64,000 bases of DNA from Pseudomonas sp. (GTDB lineage Bacteria; Pseudomonadota; Gammaproteobacteria; Pseudomonadales; Pseudomonadaceae), in NCBI GenBank assembly GCA_030656145.1, contig JAUSOF010000069.1, forward strand, positions 47,480 to 111,479, in the 5' to 3' direction. Below are positions 1 through 10,930 of the stretch, piece after piece (the first letter of the stretch is position 1; each line of letters starts with the position of its first letter). The notes beneath the pieces are model-generated. The model did no database searches, was not told the origin of the DNA, and saw nothing but the letters and a program-made list of their open reading frames with translations. A program made the position numbers and the translations under genes.

Positions 1-190
1 AGCTGTTGTTGATCCGCAGTGGGCACTCGAGCCGCGCTGTCATTCCTGATCGTGGTCACAAGGAAGCTATTGCCGCGGTGAAATTGCGCAAGCCAGGCTG
101 ATCCGCAGCCTGGGCGCGAGATCGGGCAAGGAGTAGGCTAGTGGCCTGTCCTTTGTTATGTACGTTGTTTTGCTATCGGAGCTTGATGCT
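1..190. other. window edge, no confident gene
   Basis: No gene can be supported here. One plus-strand frame is open from base 3 to a TGA at 99-101 and could be the last 32 codons of a gene beginning outside the window, but the peptide is not recognisable. A weak inverted repeat (CAGGCT/AGCCTG, 95-112) follows that possible stop but has no T run, so it is not called a terminator. The rest is probably leader of the LysE-family gene. Confidence 0.3.
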
Positions 191-820
191 ATGGCCCTCG
201 AAACCTGGCTTGCGTTCTTCGCTGCCTGTTGGGTAATCAGCCTGTCACCGGGTGCTGGGGCCATTGCCTCGATGTCCGCCGGGTTGCAATACGGCTTTTG
301 GCGCGGCTACTGGAATGCCCTGGGGCTGCAGTTGGGCCTGGCGCTGCAGATCGTTATCGTCGCCGCCGGTGTCGGGGCGATTCTCGCTGCATCGGAGTTG
401 GCGTTCAGCCTGATCAAGTGGTTCGGTGTGGTCTATCTGGTGTACCTCGGCTATCGCCAGTGGCAGGCTTTGCCCAGCGATATGGCAGCGCAGACCGAGC
501 GGCCGATTGGTCGGCCGCTGACTCTGGTTCTGCGCGGCTTTCTGGTGAATTTCAGCAACCCCAAGGCCATCGTCTTCATCCTGGCGGTGCTGCCGCAATT
601 TCTTGATCCGCAGGCGCCGTTGCTGGTGCAGCATCTGGTGATGGGGGTGACCATGATCTGCGTCGACCTGGTGGTCATGGCCGGCTACACCGGGCTGGCT
701 GCGCGAGTGCTGGGCGCGCTGCGTTCGCCACGCCAGCAGCGGGTGATGAACCGCACCTTCGGTGCGTTGTTTGTCGGCGCGGCGGCGTTGCTGGCCAGTG
801 TGCGTCGCGCGCCGGTTTGA
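191..820 (+). CDS. LysE/RhtB family amino-acid exporter
   Basis: A 209-residue polytopic inner-membrane protein of the size usual for RhtB/LysE exporters, which pump small neutral amino acids or homoserine lactones out of the cell. The N-terminal helix is followed by a SPGAGA stretch, matching the conserved PG turn of the family, and about five or six hydrophobic segments fill the chain. The start at 191 is preferred over an in-frame ATG at 158 because GGAG sits at 178-181, nine bases upstream, and because the family motif then falls at its usual distance from the N-terminus. The gene converges on the SDR gene with an 17-base gap. The substrate cannot be deduced. Confidence 0.85.
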   Translation: MALETWLAFFAACWVISLSPGAGAIASMSAGLQYGFWRGYWNALGLQLGLALQIVIVAAGVGAILAASELAFSLIKWFGVVYLVYLGYRQWQALPSDMAAQTERPIGRPLTLVLRGFLVNFSNPKAIVFILAVLPQFLDPQAPLLVQHLVMGVTMICVDLVVMAGYTGLAARVLGALRSPRQQRVMNRTFGALFVGAAALLASVRRAPV

Positions 821-837
821 TTTAGCCGGTGATTGAA

Positions 838-1611
838 TTACCAGGGAATCGGCTTGCCATCCCAGCCCCAGAAGGTGCCCGTTTGCGCTGGGCCGTGCTG
901 TTCAATCTGCGCCAGCAGGCATTCGGCGGAGTAGCTCGGGGCAAACAGCTTGTCGGCAGGAACATTGGCCTGGAAGGGCTTCGACAGCTCGGTGTCGGTC
1001 GTGCCGGGATGCAGGCTCAGTACGCAGCTTTGTGGGTTGAGGCGCGTCAGTTCGATGCTGGCGGTGTGCAGCAGTTGGTTCAGGGCCGCCTTGCTGGCGC
1101 GATAGCTGTACCAGCCGCCGAGGCGGTTGTCGCCGATCGAACCCACCCGTGCCGAGAGTGCCGCGACGGTGCAGGGGTGGCGACCACGCAGCAGTGGCAA
1201 GAGATGTTTGAGCAGCAGGATCGGTGCGAAGGCGTTGCTCTTGAAGGTTGCCTGCAGGCCTGCCATGTCCAGTTGTGCCAAGCCTTTCTCGGCTTTGGCC
1301 GCGCCGCTGTGCAAGATACCGATACTGCACACCAGCAGGTGCAGGTGCGGGATGGCGTCGCGTAAGCGGCTGGCCAGTTCGGTTAGCGCGGTTTCATCGC
1401 AGACATCCACATCCAGGCGCTCTAGACGCTCGCCATGAGTCTTGGCCAGTAGCGCCAGACCCGTGGCGTGCCGGGCGTTGCGGGCTACCGCCCAGACGCG
1501 CGCTATATCTGCGCGGGCCAGCAGCTGTTCAGTCATGGCCAGGCCGATGCCACGGCTGGCGCCGCAGACGACTGCTTCGGCTGGCTCGGAGAGGCGTTGC
1601 CAGAAATTCAA
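838..1611 (-). CDS. SDR family oxidoreductase (CsgA/C-factor-like)
   Basis: A 257-residue short-chain dehydrogenase/reductase with the Rossmann nucleotide-binding glycine motif GASRGIG near residues 18-24 and the catalytic YSYRASK block (Tyr and Lys of YxxxK) near residue 165. Length and overall pattern fit the NAD(P)-dependent C-factor/CsgA-like subgroup, whose physiological substrates are mostly unknown. An AGGAG-type ribosome site lies just upstream of the ATG. It stands alone between a convergent exporter gene and the divergent YaiI gene. The family assignment is firm; the substrate is not. Confidence 0.85.
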   Translation of the reverse strand: MNFWQRLSEPAEAVVCGASRGIGLAMTEQLLARADIARVWAVARNARHATGLALLAKTHGERLERLDVDVCDETALTELASRLRDAIPHLHLLVCSIGILHSGAAKAEKGLAQLDMAGLQATFKSNAFAPILLLKHLLPLLRGRHPCTVAALSARVGSIGDNRLGGWYSYRASKAALNQLLHTASIELTRLNPQSCVLSLHPGTTDTELSKPFQANVPADKLFAPSYSAECLLAQIEQHGPAQTGTFWGWDGKPIPW

Positions 1612-1723
1612 ATTGCAGTGCTCCTGCTTGGCTGGGGCGAAAAGGCTTGTGCGTTGCCTGCGTGATCACGGAACGGTTGGGTGAGTGGCATACTGATCCT
1701 CAAGAATCAAGGAAACAACGATT

Positions 1724-2176
1724 ATGCGTGTCTGGATAGATGCCGATGCCTGCCCGCGTGCGGCACGCGATCAGCTGGTCAAGTTTGCCCTCAAGCGCAG
1801 CTTCGAGGTGGTGCTGGTGGCCGGTCAGGCGCAAACCAAGCCGGCTTATGCATGTGTGCGACTGATCGTGGTGCCGAGTGGCCCGGATGCAGCGGACGAT
1901 TATCTGGTCGAGCACGCCGTGCCTGGCGAGCTGGTAATTTGCAGCGATGTACCGCTGGCCGACCGGCTGGTCAAGAAAGGCGTTGCGGCCCTTGATCCGC
2001 GCGGCAAGGAGTTCGATGAGGGCAACATGGGCGAACGTCTGGCGGTGCGCAATTTGTTTACCGACCTGCGTGAACAAGGCCAGGTCGGCGGTGGGCAGGG
2101 GCCCTATGGCGACCGCGAACGGCAGGCATTTGCCAACTCGCTGGATCGTATTTTGACCCGTTTGCAGCGTGCTTAG
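1724..2176 (+). CDS. YaiI/YqxD family protein (DUF188/UPF0178)
   Basis: A 150-residue cytosolic protein that begins with the family hallmark WIDADACP and carries the conserved SDVPLADRL and DPRGKEF segments. DUF188 proteins are distant relatives of PIN-like nucleases, with acidic residues at the predicted active site, but no biochemical role is settled. An AAGGAA ribosome site precedes the ATG. It converges on elbB with only six bases between the stop codons. Confidence 0.9.
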   Translation: MRVWIDADACPRAARDQLVKFALKRSFEVVLVAGQAQTKPAYACVRLIVVPSGPDAADDYLVEHAVPGELVICSDVPLADRLVKKGVAALDPRGKEFDEGNMGERLAVRNLFTDLREQGQVGGGQGPYGDRERQAFANSLDRILTRLQRA

Positions 2177-2182
2177 AGCTTT

Positions 2183-2842
2183 CTATGCGTGGGTCAGTTC
2201 GAGTACCCGGTCGACCAGCTTGTTGATGCCCGAGGCCGCCTCACTGATCGATTGGGCGAGCATGTAGGCGGGCGTGGTGACCAGCTTGCGGGCGTGATCC
2301 TCGATGATGTCGCTGACTTCGCACTCATGATGGATGGCGCCCATCTGCGTTAGCGCGGTGGCGGTGTCATGGTCATTGCCGATGGTGCATACCACGCCGC
2401 TGCCGAAGATCTTTGCCGCCAGAGCCGGAGCGATGCACATCAGGCCGACCGGCTTGCCGGCCTTGACGAAGGCCTGGGTGGCGTTCAATACGTCGACCTG
2501 TACCGTGCAGTTGGCGCCGCTGACGACGAAGTCGGAGAGGTTTTTGGCCACGCCAAATCCCCCCGGCATGATCAGGGCATCGAAATCATCTACATGCAGG
2601 TCGCGTACATTCTTGATTTTGCCACGCGCGATGCGGGCGGCCTCCACCAGAACGTTGCGCGTCTCGTCCATCTCGTCGCCGCTGTAATGATCGACCACGT
2701 GCAGTTGCTGCACGTCCGGTGCGAAGCATTGCACCTCGGCGCCGCGTTGGTCGAGGCGCAACAGGGTGATCACGCTTTCATGGATCTCGGCGCCATCGTA
2801 AACGCCGCAACCGGATAAAATCACCGCTACTTTTTTGTTCAT
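2183..2842 (-). CDS. elbB: glyoxalase ElbB, DJ-1/PfpI family
   Basis: A 219-residue DJ-1/PfpI superfamily protein. The N-terminus KKVAVILSGCGVYDGAE and the PGGFGVAKNLSDF block are typical of ElbB, and the nucleophile-elbow cysteine lies in GLMCIAPA. E. coli ElbB has weak glyoxalase activity and has been linked by genetics to isoprenoid biosynthesis. The start at 2842 is chosen because GGAG stands a few bases upstream and the family N-terminus begins there; an upstream in-frame ATG would add ten unrelated residues. Confidence 0.9.
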   Translation of the reverse strand: MNKKVAVILSGCGVYDGAEIHESVITLLRLDQRGAEVQCFAPDVQQLHVVDHYSGDEMDETRNVLVEAARIARGKIKNVRDLHVDDFDALIMPGGFGVAKNLSDFVVSGANCTVQVDVLNATQAFVKAGKPVGLMCIAPALAAKIFGSGVVCTIGNDHDTATALTQMGAIHHECEVSDIIEDHARKLVTTPAYMLAQSISEAASGINKLVDRVLELTHA

Positions 2843-3119
2843 TGAGCACTCCGGGTCACTGGGCTGAGTCAAGCTGGCTATGCAGATTATGGCTGGTCTG
2901 CGAGCGATCCTCGACGGGTCGGACGCAGCATCCTCGGCGTTGGCAGGCTGCCGTCATCTGCTGCCAAGGTTCGCCGTGAAAGGTTTGATTTGCCAAGGGG
3001 CAGAATCGTTCCGGTCATCCTAGCCTGTGGGCATTTGCAGCGATATGGGGCTGGGGTGAATTGCATCGCGCCAGGTGATGCCCGCGTGGCCTGGCGGCCG
3101 CTCGGCGGGTGGGGGTGGC

Positions 3120-3674
3120 TCAATGCGCCGAGCGACGTAAGCGCTTGCGTAGCCAGAAACCCAGGCCGATTAGCAGCAGCGCGCCCAGCACATACAGCTG
3201 GTAGCGTCGAAAGTCATTGAGGAGAGTATCCAGCGCTGCACCCAGGTGATACGCCGCCAGGCCCAGCCCGCTAGCCCAGATAGCCACGCCAATCGCATCC
3301 AGCAGCAGGTAGCGCCGCCATGAGTAGCCGGACAGGCCGATGGCCAGCGGCATCACCGTGCGCATGCCGTAGATGAAGCGAAACCCCAAAACCCATAGAT
3401 CCGGATGTCGGCGCAGCAGGAGCAGGGCCTTGTCGCCCAGGCCCTGCCAGTGCGGCCGGCGTTCGAGGATGCGGCGGCCATGACGGCGGCCCAGGAAATA
3501 CCACAGCTGGTCGCTGGCGTAGGTGCCGCAGAAGGCGAACAGTATCACCAGTTCGATGCTCAGGTAGCCGCGCAGAGCCAGGTAAGCCGCCAGCAGCAGC
3601 GACATTTCGCCCTCGACAAAGGTGCCAAGCAGCACCGCTGGATAGCCAAATTGCTGCAGGATATTCTCGAGCAT
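3120..3674 (-). CDS. DedA family membrane protein
   Basis: A 184-residue membrane protein of the DedA/VTT superfamily, with the conserved FVEGE segment near the N-terminus, a GTYASDQLWYFLGRRHG block around residues 50-66, the RFIYGMRTVMP re-entrant motif, and a basic C-terminus. Family members act as lipid carrier or undecaprenyl-phosphate flippases and affect membrane potential; which lipid this one handles is not visible. It is divergently arranged with hemB and has its own 5' leader. Confidence 0.85.
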   Translation of the reverse strand: MLENILQQFGYPAVLLGTFVEGEMSLLLAAYLALRGYLSIELVILFAFCGTYASDQLWYFLGRRHGRRILERRPHWQGLGDKALLLLRRHPDLWVLGFRFIYGMRTVMPLAIGLSGYSWRRYLLLDAIGVAIWASGLGLAAYHLGAALDTLLNDFRRYQLYVLGALLLIGLGFWLRKRLRRSAH

Positions 3675-3687
3675 GGTGGCGGCCTGA

Positions 3688-4899
<1,212 letters not shown>

Positions 4900-4917
4900 T
4901 CCCGCCAGGACGATCCA

Positions 4918-7128
4918 ATGACAACCGAAGGACTCACCCCAAGCGAATTGCAGACTGCCGAAGTGGTCGCTGCCGACCTGCCCGCGGAGATCTTGCCGCC
5001 GATCGAAGCGCCCGTGCCGGTGCCCACGCCGGCGCCGCCCATGGTGGTGCCAAGCCTGGACGACAGCAGTCTGTATATCCACCGTGAGTTGTCGCAGCTG
5101 CAATTCAATATCCGCGTGCTGGAGCAGGCGCTGGATGAGTCCTATCCGCTATTGGAGCGGTTGAAGTTTCTGCTGATTTTCTCCAGCAATCTCGACGAGT
5201 TCTTCGAGATTCGTGTCGCCGGCTTGAAGAAGCAGATCAACTTCGCCCGCGAGCAGGCGGGCGCTGACGGTTTGCAGCCGCATCAGGCGCTGGCACGCAT
5301 TTCCGAGCTGGCGCACGAGCAGGTTGAGCGTCAGTACGCGATTCTCAATGACACCCTGCTACCGGCACTGGAAAAACACCAGGTACGCTTTATCCGTCGC
5401 CGTCACTGGAATACCAAGCTGAAGGCCTGGGTGCGGCGCTACTTCCGCGACGAAATCGCGCCGATCATCACACCTATCGGCCTGGATCCGACCCACCCGT
5501 TCCCCTTGCTGGTGAACAAGAGCCTGAACTTCATCGTCGAGCTGGAGGGCATTGACGCCTTCGGGCGCGACTCGGGGTTGGCGATTATCCCGGCGCCGCG
5601 CCTGTTGCCGCGGATCATCAAGGTGCCGGAAGACGTCGGCGGTCCTGGCGACAACTACGTGTTCCTCTCCTCGATGATTCACGCGCATGCCGATGACTTG
5701 TTCCAGGGCATGAAGGTCAAGGGTTGCTATCAGTTCCGCCTGACCCGCAACGCCGACCTGTCGGTTGACACCGAAGATGTCGAAGACCTGGCCCGCGCCT
5801 TGCGCGGCGAGTTGTTCTCGCGTCGTTACGGCGATGCGGTGCGCCTGGAAGTGGTCGACACCTGCCCGCGGCCGCTGCTCGATTACCTGCTCAAGCAGTT
5901 CAGCCTGAGTGAGAGCGAGTTGTACCGGGTCGGTGGCCCGGTCAACCTGACCCGGCTGTTCAGCATCACCGGTCTGGCCAGCCAGCCGGATCTGCAGTAT
6001 CCGCCGTTCACCCCGGTGATCCCCAAGTTGTTGCAGAACAGCGACAACATTTTTAGCGTGATCAGCAAGCAGGACATCCTCCTGCTGCACCCGTTCGAGT
6101 CCTTCACTCCGGTAGTCGATCTGCTGCGTCAGGCGGCGAAAGACCCGCATGTGCTGGCGATCAAGCAGACCCTCTACCGCAGTGGCGCCAACTCGGAAAT
6201 CGTCGATGCGCTGGTCGAGGCTGCGCGCAACGGCAAGGAAGTCACCGCGGTGATCGAGCTGCGTGCACGCTTCGATGAGGAGTCCAACCTGGCCCTGGCC
6301 AGTCGCCTGCAGGCAGCGGGAGCGGTGGTGATCTACGGGGTGGTCGGTTTCAAGACCCACGCCAAGATGATGCTGATTTTGCGCCGCGAGAGTGGCGAGA
6401 TCGTTCGCTACGCGCACCTGGGAACGGGCAACTACCATGCCGGCAACGCCAAGCTGTACACCGACTACAGCCTGCTCACCGCCGATGTGGCGCTGGGTGA
6501 GGATGTGGCGAAGATGTTCAGTCAGCTGATCGGCATGGGCAAGACCCTGCGCATGAAGAAGCTGTTGCATGCACCCTTCACCCTGAAGAAAACCCTGCTC
6601 GACATGATCGCCAAGGAAACCGCCCAGGCCAGTGAGGGCAAGCCGGCGCACATCATCGCCAAGTTCAACTCGCTGACCGATCCGAAGATCATTCGCGCGC
6701 TGTACAAGGCCAGTCAGACCGGGGTGCGCATCGATCTGGTCATTCGCGGCATGTGCTGCCTGCGTCCGGGTATTCCTGGGGTTTCGCACAACATTCAGGT
6801 GCGCTCGATCATCGGCCGCTTCCTGGAGCACACGCGGGTGTTTTACTTCCTCAACGAAGGCGAGGAGAAGATCTACCTGTCCAGTGCCGACTGGATGGAG
6901 CGCAACCTGGACAAGCGTGTCGAGACCTGTTTCCCGGTGGAAGGCAAGAAGCTGATCATGCGGGTGAAAAAGGAACTGGAAACCTACCTGACCGACAACA
7001 CCCAAAGCTGGGTGTTGCAGCCGGACGGGCGTTACCTGCGCAGTAGCCCAACAGGCAACCAGAACCCGCGCAGCGCGCAGGCCGGGTTGCTGGAGAAATT
7101 GACGGTGCCGCTGGTCAGCGCACGCTGA
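4918..7128 (+). CDS. ppk1: polyphosphate kinase 1
   Basis: A 736-residue polyphosphate kinase that reversibly transfers the gamma phosphate of ATP to a growing polyphosphate chain. The N, H, C1 and C2 domains are all present: [16 protein letters not shown] and [13 protein letters not shown] at the N-terminus, and [15 protein letters not shown] with the phosphorylated histidine at about His507. A proline/alanine-rich extension of about 45 residues precedes the N domain. The gene follows hemB closely and its 3' end overlaps the convergent ppx gene by 14 bases, so the synthesising and degrading enzymes are encoded tail to tail. Confidence 0.97.
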   Translation: MTTEGLTPSELQTAEVVAADLPAEILPPIEAPVPVPTPAPPMVVPSLDDSSLYIHRELSQLQFNIRVLEQALDESYPLLERLKFLLIFSSNLDEFFEIRVAGLKKQINFAREQAGADGLQPHQALARISELAHEQVERQYAILNDTLLPALEKHQVRFIRRRHWNTKLKAWVRRYFRDEIAPIITPIGLDPTHPFPLLVNKSLNFIVELEGIDAFGRDSGLAIIPAPRLLPRIIKVPEDVGGPGDNYVFLSSMIHAHADDLFQGMKVKGCYQFRLTRNADLSVDTEDVEDLARALRGELFSRRYGDAVRLEVVDTCPRPLLDYLLKQFSLSESELYRVGGPVNLTRLFSITGLASQPDLQYPPFTPVIPKLLQNSDNIFSVISKQDILLLHPFESFTPVVDLLRQAAKDPHVLAIKQTLYRSGANSEIVDALVEAARNGKEVTAVIELRARFDEESNLALASRLQAAGAVVIYGVVGFKTHAKMMLILRRESGEIVRYAHLGTGNYHAGNAKLYTDYSLLTADVALGEDVAKMFSQLIGMGKTLRMKKLLHAPFTLKKTLLDMIAKETAQASEGKPAHIIAKFNSLTDPKIIRALYKASQTGVRIDLVIRGMCCLRPGIPGVSHNIQVRSIIGRFLEHTRVFYFLNEGEEKIYLSSADWMERNLDKRVETCFPVEGKKLIMRVKKELETYLTDNTQSWVLQPDGRYLRSSPTGNQNPRSAQAGLLEKLTVPLVSAR

Positions 7129-8617
7129 GTTCGATGCCGGTACGCTTGAGCCATTCCGCTTCCTGGGTGAAGTCTGCCTGGGTTAGCGGGTTGCTCGCCA
7201 GCCAGCCTTCCGGGAAGCAGACTTCGAGGCTTTGCGCCGCGGCCTGCAGCTTCACCTGGGGCATCTCTTGGGTGCCGCGGATGTGATGGAAGAGGATGGC
7301 GAAGCGCAGCAGTACGCACAGGCGAACCAGTTTGATGCCTTCTTCGCCGAACTCGCCTAGTTTGTCCTTGGGAATATTGCGCCTATGGCCACGCACCAGC
7401 AGTGCGAGCATTTGTTGATCCATGCGTGAGAAGCCGGCTAGGTCGGAGTGCTCGATCAGGTAGGCGCCGTGTTTGTGATACTGGTAGTGGGCGATGTCCA
7501 GGCCCAGCTCATGCACCCGCGCGGCCCAGATCAGCAGTTCGCGGTGCCATTCGTCGCCGAGCTCCCAGCTGTCTGCCACCTGATTGAGGGCTTCCAGCGC
7601 CTTGCTCTCAACCCGCGCTGCTTGTTCCAGGTCGACGTGATAACGCTCCATCAGCGCGCTCAGGGTGCGTTGGCGTACATCCTCATGGTGGTGGCGGCCG
7701 AGCAGGTCATAGAGCACACCTTCGCGCAGTGCGCCTTCGGAGTGCGACATGCGCTCGAGCTCGCAGGCATCGAAAATCGCTTCGAGAATGGCCAGGCCCG
7801 CTGGAAATATCCCGCGGCGGTCCGGTTTGATCCCGCCAAGGTCGAGTTTCTCCACGTCGCCGAGCTTGAATATCTTGCGCTTGAGCCAGGCCAGGCCGTC
7901 CGGGTTGATCTCGCCAGTGCCCAGCCCTGCGGCCTGGATCGCCAGGCCGATAGCCTTGATGGTGCCGGATGCCCCGACGGCATCCTGCCAGCCGAGCCTG
8001 CGCAGGGCATGCTCGATGCCCATGATCTCCAGGCGAGCTGCGGTATAAGCCTGGGCATAGCGGGCCGGGGTGATCTTGCCGTCCTTGAAGTAGCGCTGGG
8101 TGTAGCTCACGCAGCCCATTTGCAGGCTCTCGCGCAGCAACGGCTCGAAACGCTGGCCAATGATGAACTCGGTGCTGCCGCCGCCGATATCGGTAACCAG
8201 GCGCTTGCCGGGGGTGTCGGCGATGCTGTGGGAGACGCCGAGGTAGATCAGTCGCGCTTCTTCGCGGCCGGAGATGACTTCAACCGGATGGCCGAGGACT
8301 TCCTCGGCGCGGCGGATGAACTCGCCCCGGTTGTGTGCTTCGCGCAGGGCGTTGGTGCCGACAATCCGTACCGCGCCATCAGGCAGGCTGGCGGTCAGTT
8401 GCGCGAAGCGCCGCAGGCAGTCGAGGCCGCGCTGCATGGCGTCCTCATTGAGCAGGCGCAACTCGTCAATACCAGCAGCCAACTGAACCTTGTCGCCCAG
8501 GCGTTCAAGGATGCGCAGTTCGCCGTGATCGGTCTTGGCCAGCACCATGTGGAAGCTGTTGGAGCCCAAGTCGATGGCTGCGATCAAGGGAAATGACTCT
8601 GCAGGGGTATGCGGCAT
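7115..8617 (-). CDS. ppx: exopolyphosphatase
   Basis: A 500-residue Ppx/GppA enzyme of the actin-like ATPase fold that removes terminal phosphates from polyphosphate, and may also act on guanosine pentaphosphate. Domain I starts with [15 protein letters not shown], the second phosphate loop is DIGGGSTEF near residue 142, and the C-terminal half carries the HD-like helical domain (ARVHELG and [15 protein letters not shown]). The length equals that of long Ppx proteins of Pseudomonas and E. coli. It is convergent with ppk1 with overlapping ends. Confidence 0.96.
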   Translation of the reverse strand: MPHTPAESFPLIAAIDLGSNSFHMVLAKTDHGELRILERLGDKVQLAAGIDELRLLNEDAMQRGLDCLRRFAQLTASLPDGAVRIVGTNALREAHNRGEFIRRAEEVLGHPVEVISGREEARLIYLGVSHSIADTPGKRLVTDIGGGSTEFIIGQRFEPLLRESLQMGCVSYTQRYFKDGKITPARYAQAYTAARLEIMGIEHALRRLGWQDAVGASGTIKAIGLAIQAAGLGTGEINPDGLAWLKRKIFKLGDVEKLDLGGIKPDRRGIFPAGLAILEAIFDACELERMSHSEGALREGVLYDLLGRHHHEDVRQRTLSALMERYHVDLEQAARVESKALEALNQVADSWELGDEWHRELLIWAARVHELGLDIAHYQYHKHGAYLIEHSDLAGFSRMDQQMLALLVRGHRRNIPKDKLGEFGEEGIKLVRLCVLLRFAILFHHIRGTQEMPQVKLQAAAQSLEVCFPEGWLASNPLTQADFTQEAEWLKRTGIELSVR

Positions 8618-8931
8618 GATGGGGCTTTCTCGATACAGAACGCCGACATCCTGCCACGATAGGCAGGGTACGCCAACGCATACTGATGTCGCAGGTCGTT
8701 GATGACTACCTGGCAGGCCCGTGGTTTGCCAGGCTAGACAGTGGGCAGCTGAGCGGGTATCGCCGTGTCAGGCCGCATGGTTAAGTCTGTCGTTGCGGTA
8801 TAGTTCCAGGGCGGGGTTGCGCAGACCTTGACCAAGGCCTATAGATAAGCGCTATGGCGTTCGCCTTCCTGTACCGGTAAAGGCGGGCTATGATGGCTGC
8901 CACTTTTTGCTTCCGAACACGGAGATTTTCC
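8618..8931. other. ppx-trxA divergent intergenic region
   Basis: About 310 bases separate the divergent ppx and trxA genes. The only element with support is a sigma-70-like promoter for trxA at 8866-8894. A CCTGGCAGGC/GCCAGG-type imperfect inverted repeat is present near 8708-8733 without a T run. No open frame with a recognisable product or ribosome site was seen. Confidence 0.5.
8866..8894 (+). promoter_or_regulatory. candidate sigma-70 promoter of trxA
   Basis: The hexamers TTCCTG (8866-8871) and TATGAT (8889-8894) are separated by 17 bases. The -10 box matches the consensus in five of six positions; the -35 box is weak. Transcription would start about 30 bases before the trxA ATG. This is inferred from sequence only. 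Confidence 0.5.
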
Positions 8932-9258
8932 ATGAGCGAATTCATCACCAATGTCAGCGACGCCAGCTTCGACCAGGACGTCATTCAGGCCGAGGGCCCG
9001 GTGCTGGTCGATTACTGGGCGGAGTGGTGCGGTCCATGCAAGATGATTGCCCCGGTTCTGGACGAGATTGCCCAGACCTATCAAGGCAAGTTGAAAGTCT
9101 GCAAATTGAACATCGATGAAAATCAGGAAACCCCGCCAAAATACGGCGTGCGCGGCATTCCGACCCTGATGTTGTTCAAGAATGGTAACGTCGAAGCCAC
9201 CAAGGTTGGCGCACTGTCCAAGTCGCAGTTGGCAGCGTTTCTCGACAGCAACATCTAA
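8932..9258 (+). CDS. trxA: thioredoxin 1
   Basis: A 108-residue thioredoxin, the general cytosolic disulfide reductant for ribonucleotide reductase, PAPS reductase and others. The redox motif WCGPC spans residues 32-36 and the cis-proline loop GIPT lies near residues 75-78. The start at 8932 gives the standard [13 protein letters not shown]-terminus and is preceded by a GGAGA ribosome site; an upstream in-frame ATG at 8890 overlaps the promoter. A strong terminator follows, then rho, the conserved trxA-rho order of many gamma-proteobacteria. Confidence 0.98.
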   Translation: MSEFITNVSDASFDQDVIQAEGPVLVDYWAEWCGPCKMIAPVLDEIAQTYQGKLKVCKLNIDENQETPPKYGVRGIPTLMLFKNGNVEATKVGALSKSQLAAFLDSNI

Positions 9259-9312
9259 GAGCCTGCGCAGGGTCTAGCTCGTGAGACCTTGAACAGATTC
9301 TGCTGATTGCCG

Positions 9313-9340
9313 AAAGCCCCGCAACTCGCGGGGCTTTTTC
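9313..9340 (+). terminator. intrinsic terminator of trxA
   Basis: An eight-base perfect stem AGCCCCGC/GCGGGGCT with a five-base loop (9315-9335) runs directly into a T tract. It separates trxA from the rho leader. Confidence 0.9.
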
Positions 9341-9540
9341 TGCATGAATGCTAGACGGATCGATAAAACCGGTGTTACATTCGGCCTCGCTGCATTTTCT
9401 ATGCAGCCCCCTGCAAGCCGTCGCCGACGGATTCCTACGCGAATACCTTCGAAACACGCTGGCGATCCAATCGCCTTTTAGCGGCGCGGCCTCCCAAGCT
9501 GAATAGCTTATTTCCCCTCCTTCATGATTACGTCATTCCT
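9341..9540 (+). promoter_or_regulatory. rho leader region
   Basis: About 200 bases lie between the trxA terminator and the rho ATG. Long rho leaders are known in enterobacteria, where Rho autoregulates by early termination in a C-rich leader. Here the last 130 bases are pyrimidine-rich in places (for example near 9400-9430 and 9505-9525) but no defined rut site or leader peptide can be proven. The presence of a long untranslated leader is seen; autoregulation is inference from the family. Confidence 0.45.
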
Positions 9541-10800
9541 ATGAATCTGACCGAACTCAAGCAAAAGCCGATCACCGAACTGCTGGAACTCGCTGAACAA
9601 CAGGGCCTGGAAAACATGGCTCGTTCGCGCAAGCAGGACGTGATTTTCTCGCTGTTGAAAAAACACGCTAAAAGCGGTGAGGAAATCTCCGGTGATGGCG
9701 TGCTGGAGATTCTCCAGGACGGTTTCGGCTTTCTCCGCTCCGCGGATGCCTCGTACCTTGCTGGCCCCGATGACATCTATGTCTCGCCGAGCCAGATCCG
9801 CCGCTTCAACTTGCGTACTGGCGATACGATTGTTGGCAAGATCCGCCCGCCGAAAGAAGGCGAGCGTTACTTCGCGCTGCTCAAGGTTGACACGATCAAC
9901 TACGACCGCCCGGAAAATGCCAAGAACAAGATTCTGTTTGAAAACCTGACGCCGCTGTTCCCAACCAAGCGGCTGATCATGGAAGCCGGTAACGGCTCCA
10001 CCGAAGACATCACTGGCCGCATCATTGATCTCTGTGCGCCAATCGGCAAAGGCCAGCGTGGCCTGATTGTGGCGCCGCCGAAAGCCGGCAAGACCATCAT
10101 GCTGCAGAACATCGCGGCCAACATCGCGCGTAACAACCCCGAGTGCCACCTGATCGTGTTGCTGATCGACGAGCGCCCGGAAGAAGTAACCGAGATGCAG
10201 CGCACCGTGCGCGGCGAAGTGGTTGCCTCGACGTTCGATGAACCGCCAACCCGCCACGTGCAGGTTGCTGAAATGGTGATCGAGAAGGCCAAGCGCCTGG
10301 TTGAGCACAAGAAGGATGTGGTCATCCTGCTCGACTCCATCACCCGTCTGGCGCGTGCCTACAACACCGTGATCCCTAGCTCCGGCAAGGTTCTCACTGG
10401 TGGTGTTGACGCCCATGCTCTGGAGAAGCCGAAACGTTTCTTCGGCGCCGCGCGTAATATCGAAGAAGGCGGCTCGCTGACCATCATCGCCACCGCGCTG
10501 GTAGAAACCGGTTCGAAGATGGACGAAGTGATCTACGAGGAGTTCAAGGGCACCGGCAACATGGAGCTGCCTCTGGACCGCCGGATCGCTGAGAAGCGCG
10601 TGTTCCCGGCGATCAACATCAACCGCTCCGGCACCCGCCGCGAAGAGTTGTTGACCGCCGAAGACGAGCTGCAGCGCATGTGGATTTTGCGCAAGCTGCT
10701 GCACCCGATGGATGAAATCGCCGCTATCGAGTTTCTTATCGACAAGCTTAAAGCGACCAAGACCAACGACGAGTTCTTCCAGTCGATGCGCCGTAAGTAA
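9541..10800 (+). CDS. rho: transcription termination factor Rho
   Basis: A 419-residue hexameric RNA-dependent ATPase that terminates untranslated transcripts. The N-terminal helical domain and cold-shock-like RNA-binding fold occupy about residues 1-130 (DGFGFLRS is the RNP1-like strand), the Walker A loop PPKAGKT is near residues 178-184, the Walker [12 protein letters not shown] segment near residues 260-275, and the R-loop [21 protein letters not shown] follows. Length is exactly the family norm. It is followed by an exceptionally strong symmetrical hairpin. Confidence 0.98.
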   Translation: MNLTELKQKPITELLELAEQQGLENMARSRKQDVIFSLLKKHAKSGEEISGDGVLEILQDGFGFLRSADASYLAGPDDIYVSPSQIRRFNLRTGDTIVGKIRPPKEGERYFALLKVDTINYDRPENAKNKILFENLTPLFPTKRLIMEAGNGSTEDITGRIIDLCAPIGKGQRGLIVAPPKAGKTIMLQNIAANIARNNPECHLIVLLIDERPEEVTEMQRTVRGEVVASTFDEPPTRHVQVAEMVIEKAKRLVEHKKDVVILLDSITRLARAYNTVIPSSGKVLTGGVDAHALEKPKRFFGAARNIEEGGSLTIIATALVETGSKMDEVIYEEFKGTGNMELPLDRRIAEKRVFPAININRSGTRREELLTAEDELQRMWILRKLLHPMDEIAAIEFLIDKLKATKTNDEFFQSMRRK

Positions 10801-10808
10801 GTCTCGCA

Positions 10809-10848
10809 AGACACACAAAAGCCGGGGAAACCCGGCTTTTGTGTGTCT
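10809..10848. terminator. strong bidirectional-looking hairpin after rho
   Basis: A perfect inverted repeat with 18-base arms, AGACACACAAAAGCCGGG and its exact complement, closes on a GAAA tetraloop (10827-10830). The upper GC stem followed by TTTT makes a rho-independent terminator on the plus strand, and the mirrored AAAA makes one on the minus strand as well. Confidence 0.9.
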
Positions 10849-10863
10849 ACGTACTGCCAATCC

Positions 10864-10892
10864 TTCTGAATAAACCGGTTCGGCGCTAAACT
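10864..10892 (+). promoter_or_regulatory. candidate sigma-70 promoter of ubiD
   Basis: TTCTGA (10864-10869) and TAAACT (10887-10892) with 17-base spacing lie 38 bases before the ubiD ATG and downstream of the rho terminator. Both hexamers are only partial matches. Confidence 0.35.
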
Positions 10893-10930
10893 TTGCGCCC
10901 TGATTGGTCCGCCCGACACGAGGCTCGAAC

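Noticed and set aside
5359..7005. A 548-codon open frame antisense to ppk1
   Set aside because: Shadow frame with low-complexity, histidine- and glutamine-rich translation typical of antisense GC-rich coding DNA.
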